Below, one piece after another: positions 60,532 through 61,512 of a DNA stretch of 61,512 bases. Numbering within the stretch: the stretch's first letter is position 1; the number at the start of each line of letters is the position of its first letter. Source of the DNA: Bacteroidales bacterium UBA6366. Lineage in GTDB: Bacteria > Bacteroidota > Bacteroidia > Bacteroidales > UBA932. The position numbers were made by a program, and so were the translations under genes. The stretch lies in assembly GCA_002438845.1 (NCBI GenBank), contig DJRG01000065.1, positions 1,792 to 63,303 on the forward strand, given 5' to 3'. The notes below the pieces were generated by a model that saw only the letters and a list, made by a program, of their open reading frames with translations, did no database searches and was not told the DNA's origin.

Positions 60532-60924
60532 TGAGTGTGTCTTTGCTGATCATCTATTCCTTTTCAAATTACTATTTTGAACTTTCTATGAAAAGTTATA
60601 AATTTAATTTTGAATTTCGTTATTTTAACTTTCGTTTTTTGCTTGATGTGGGGGCTCTTGGGGATCAAGTCCAAAAGTATGACGCAAGGTGAATCATTGT
60701 CTGATTCATTTTATAAGAATTAATATCACCCTCTCTATGTCTAAGCGCAACACATTCAGTGTCAAAGAGTGGTAAAAAATGCATTAATTATCATATAGTT
60801 AACACTTTGCCTTGAGTGTTAAATAACTAAAGATTAGTACTTAAACTATTTATTAACAATGATTTACAAATCACGCCTTCCTTGGTTATGAGCCGCATCA
60901 TCGACCTCCGGTCAGGGAATAGAC
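60532..60924. other. AT-rich stretch without a recognisable gene
   Basis: About 390 bp, much more AT-rich than the rest of the window. A 34-codon frame from ATG 60588 (MKSYKFNFEFRYFNFRFLLD...) is not recognisable. It precedes the second MITE. Confidence 0.5.
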
Positions 60925-61166
60925 TAAGAAGCTGTTTTGATTTGTTTGAAATGTTCTTTGAGGTGAAAAAATCTTCATTATCTTCCCGCTTTTTCAATCA
61001 GATAGCACCGCTATCTTCCTTGGAAGAAGCGGTCAAAACTGAAGTTTTTCACTCTCAACCCGGCGACCGAACCGAGAGCAATCGAACTTGTTCGGATTGC
61101 CGAGGTGTGTAGCGGGGAAAGAGCTTGCTCTTAACCTTTAAACAGACAAATCAAAACAGCTTCTAA
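60925..61166. mobile_element. Second MITE-like element, inverted and longer
   Basis: 242 bp with ends TAAGAAGCTGTTTTGATTTG and, inward from the right, TTAGAAGCTGTTTTGATTTG. The first ~125 bp are the reverse complement of the element at 20796 with few differences. An extra ~80 bp near the right end (about 61058-61138) carries its own dyad (GCAATCGAAC/GTTCGGATTGC). Not coding, despite an open frame through it. Confidence 0.85.
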
Positions 61167-61512
61167 AAGTTGAGAGGCAGAACAGCAATATTGCCGCGAA
61201 GTGCCGTCGAACCCCTCCATTTGTCGGTTTTGAACGACATTATAGTCAAATAATGTCGTCCAATCACTCCGGCACTGGAATGTGAACCCGATCCAGATGT
61301 CTTGCGGCCCCACGTCAGGGTACACGCTGATTCCGAGGTTTATTTTCGGCTGTCATTTATGTTGTGCCTTGTGGCCCCATGTCAGGGTACAAGCGGTGGC
61401 GAGTCCTTATTGCTGTCGCCTCGTGCTGATGTCGGTGCGGGTGGATTTACGGAACGGCTTCACGTCAAAACCTATCCGAAGCGCCTGAAAGGATCATTCC
61501 CATGAAAATCCC
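61167..61512 (-). pseudogene. Eroded coding sequence, possibly an outer-membrane barrel
   Basis: Minus-strand pieces in different frames look like barrel strands: SYPDVGPQDIWIGFTFQ-like text (NLGISVYPDVGPQDIWIGFT), ALRIGFDVKPFRKS near the window edge, and GNIAVLPLNF followed by a TAG inside the MITE end. No single frame spans them. GGCCCCAYGTCAGGGTACA occurs twice (61306 and 61373). Low confidence in the family. Confidence 0.35.

Noticed and set aside
60882..61112. 76-codon frame through the second MITE
   Set aside because: Most of it is MITE sequence that is closed in the other copy, so it is not a conserved coding region.

Overview
The window is chromosomal DNA of a Bacteroidales bacterium (Bacteroidota) with roughly balanced GC content. 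The evidence is a split glycine dehydrogenase (gcvPA/gcvPB), Bacteroidota-type promoters (TTTG, about 19 nt, TAnnTTTG), fimbrillin/Mfa-like lipoproteins, BACON and BspA-type leucine-rich repeats, DUF4251, AAA/DUF4143 ATPases, a histone H1-like small protein and membrane-anchored AraC-type regulators. Genus cannot be fixed from the sequence alone; an uncultured gut-type lineage is plausible.

Layout. 1-29.5 kb is mostly housekeeping: gcvPA-gcvPB, tRNA-Ala, alr, tRNA-Gln, tyrS-rbfA, tpiA, rplY-pth, a clostripain-like lipoprotein, a dipeptidyl peptidase III, xerD, a ComEA-like protein, rsmI, tdk, recA, rlmN, a patatin/barrel protein, recX, purC and mtgA. 28.4-40 kb is a surface-glycan and phosphonate locus. 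A nucleotide-sugar epimerase and two glycosyltransferases on the plus strand converge on a six-gene minus-strand operon: PEP mutase fusion, phosphonopyruvate decarboxylase, 2-aminoethylphosphonate (AEP) transaminase, an octopine/nopaline-type dehydrogenase, a Wzx-like flippase and a TagB/TagF-like transferase. A divergent PntC-like cytidylyltransferase flanks it. Together these genes can make AEP, activate it as CMP-AEP and place it on an exported glycan. The opine-type dehydrogenase suggests that the AEP amine is further N-carboxyalkylated, which I regard as the most interesting possibility here.

40-46 kb holds an inserted AAA/DUF4143 cassette with its own 23-bp repeats, an outer-membrane barrel, a DUF4251 protein, an intact MATE exporter and a MATE fragment. 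46-51 kb is an envelope locus: a Ser/Thr kinase divergent from a WG-repeat lipoprotein, an LPP20-like protein and a barrel protein. 51-58.6 kb encodes secreted LRR and fimbrillin proteins, including a fimbrillin-LRR-BACON-M64 peptidase fusion. 58.9-61.5 kb is accessory and partly decayed: a DUF5674 pair, a DUF4143 fragment, a MITE and eroded coding sequence.

Two dispersed repeat families run through the window. One is a 25-bp palindrome of more than 20 copies, some in frame inside three genes. The other is a MITE with terminal inverted repeats that supply the stop codons of adjacent genes. All functions are inferred from sequence only; no database searches were run.
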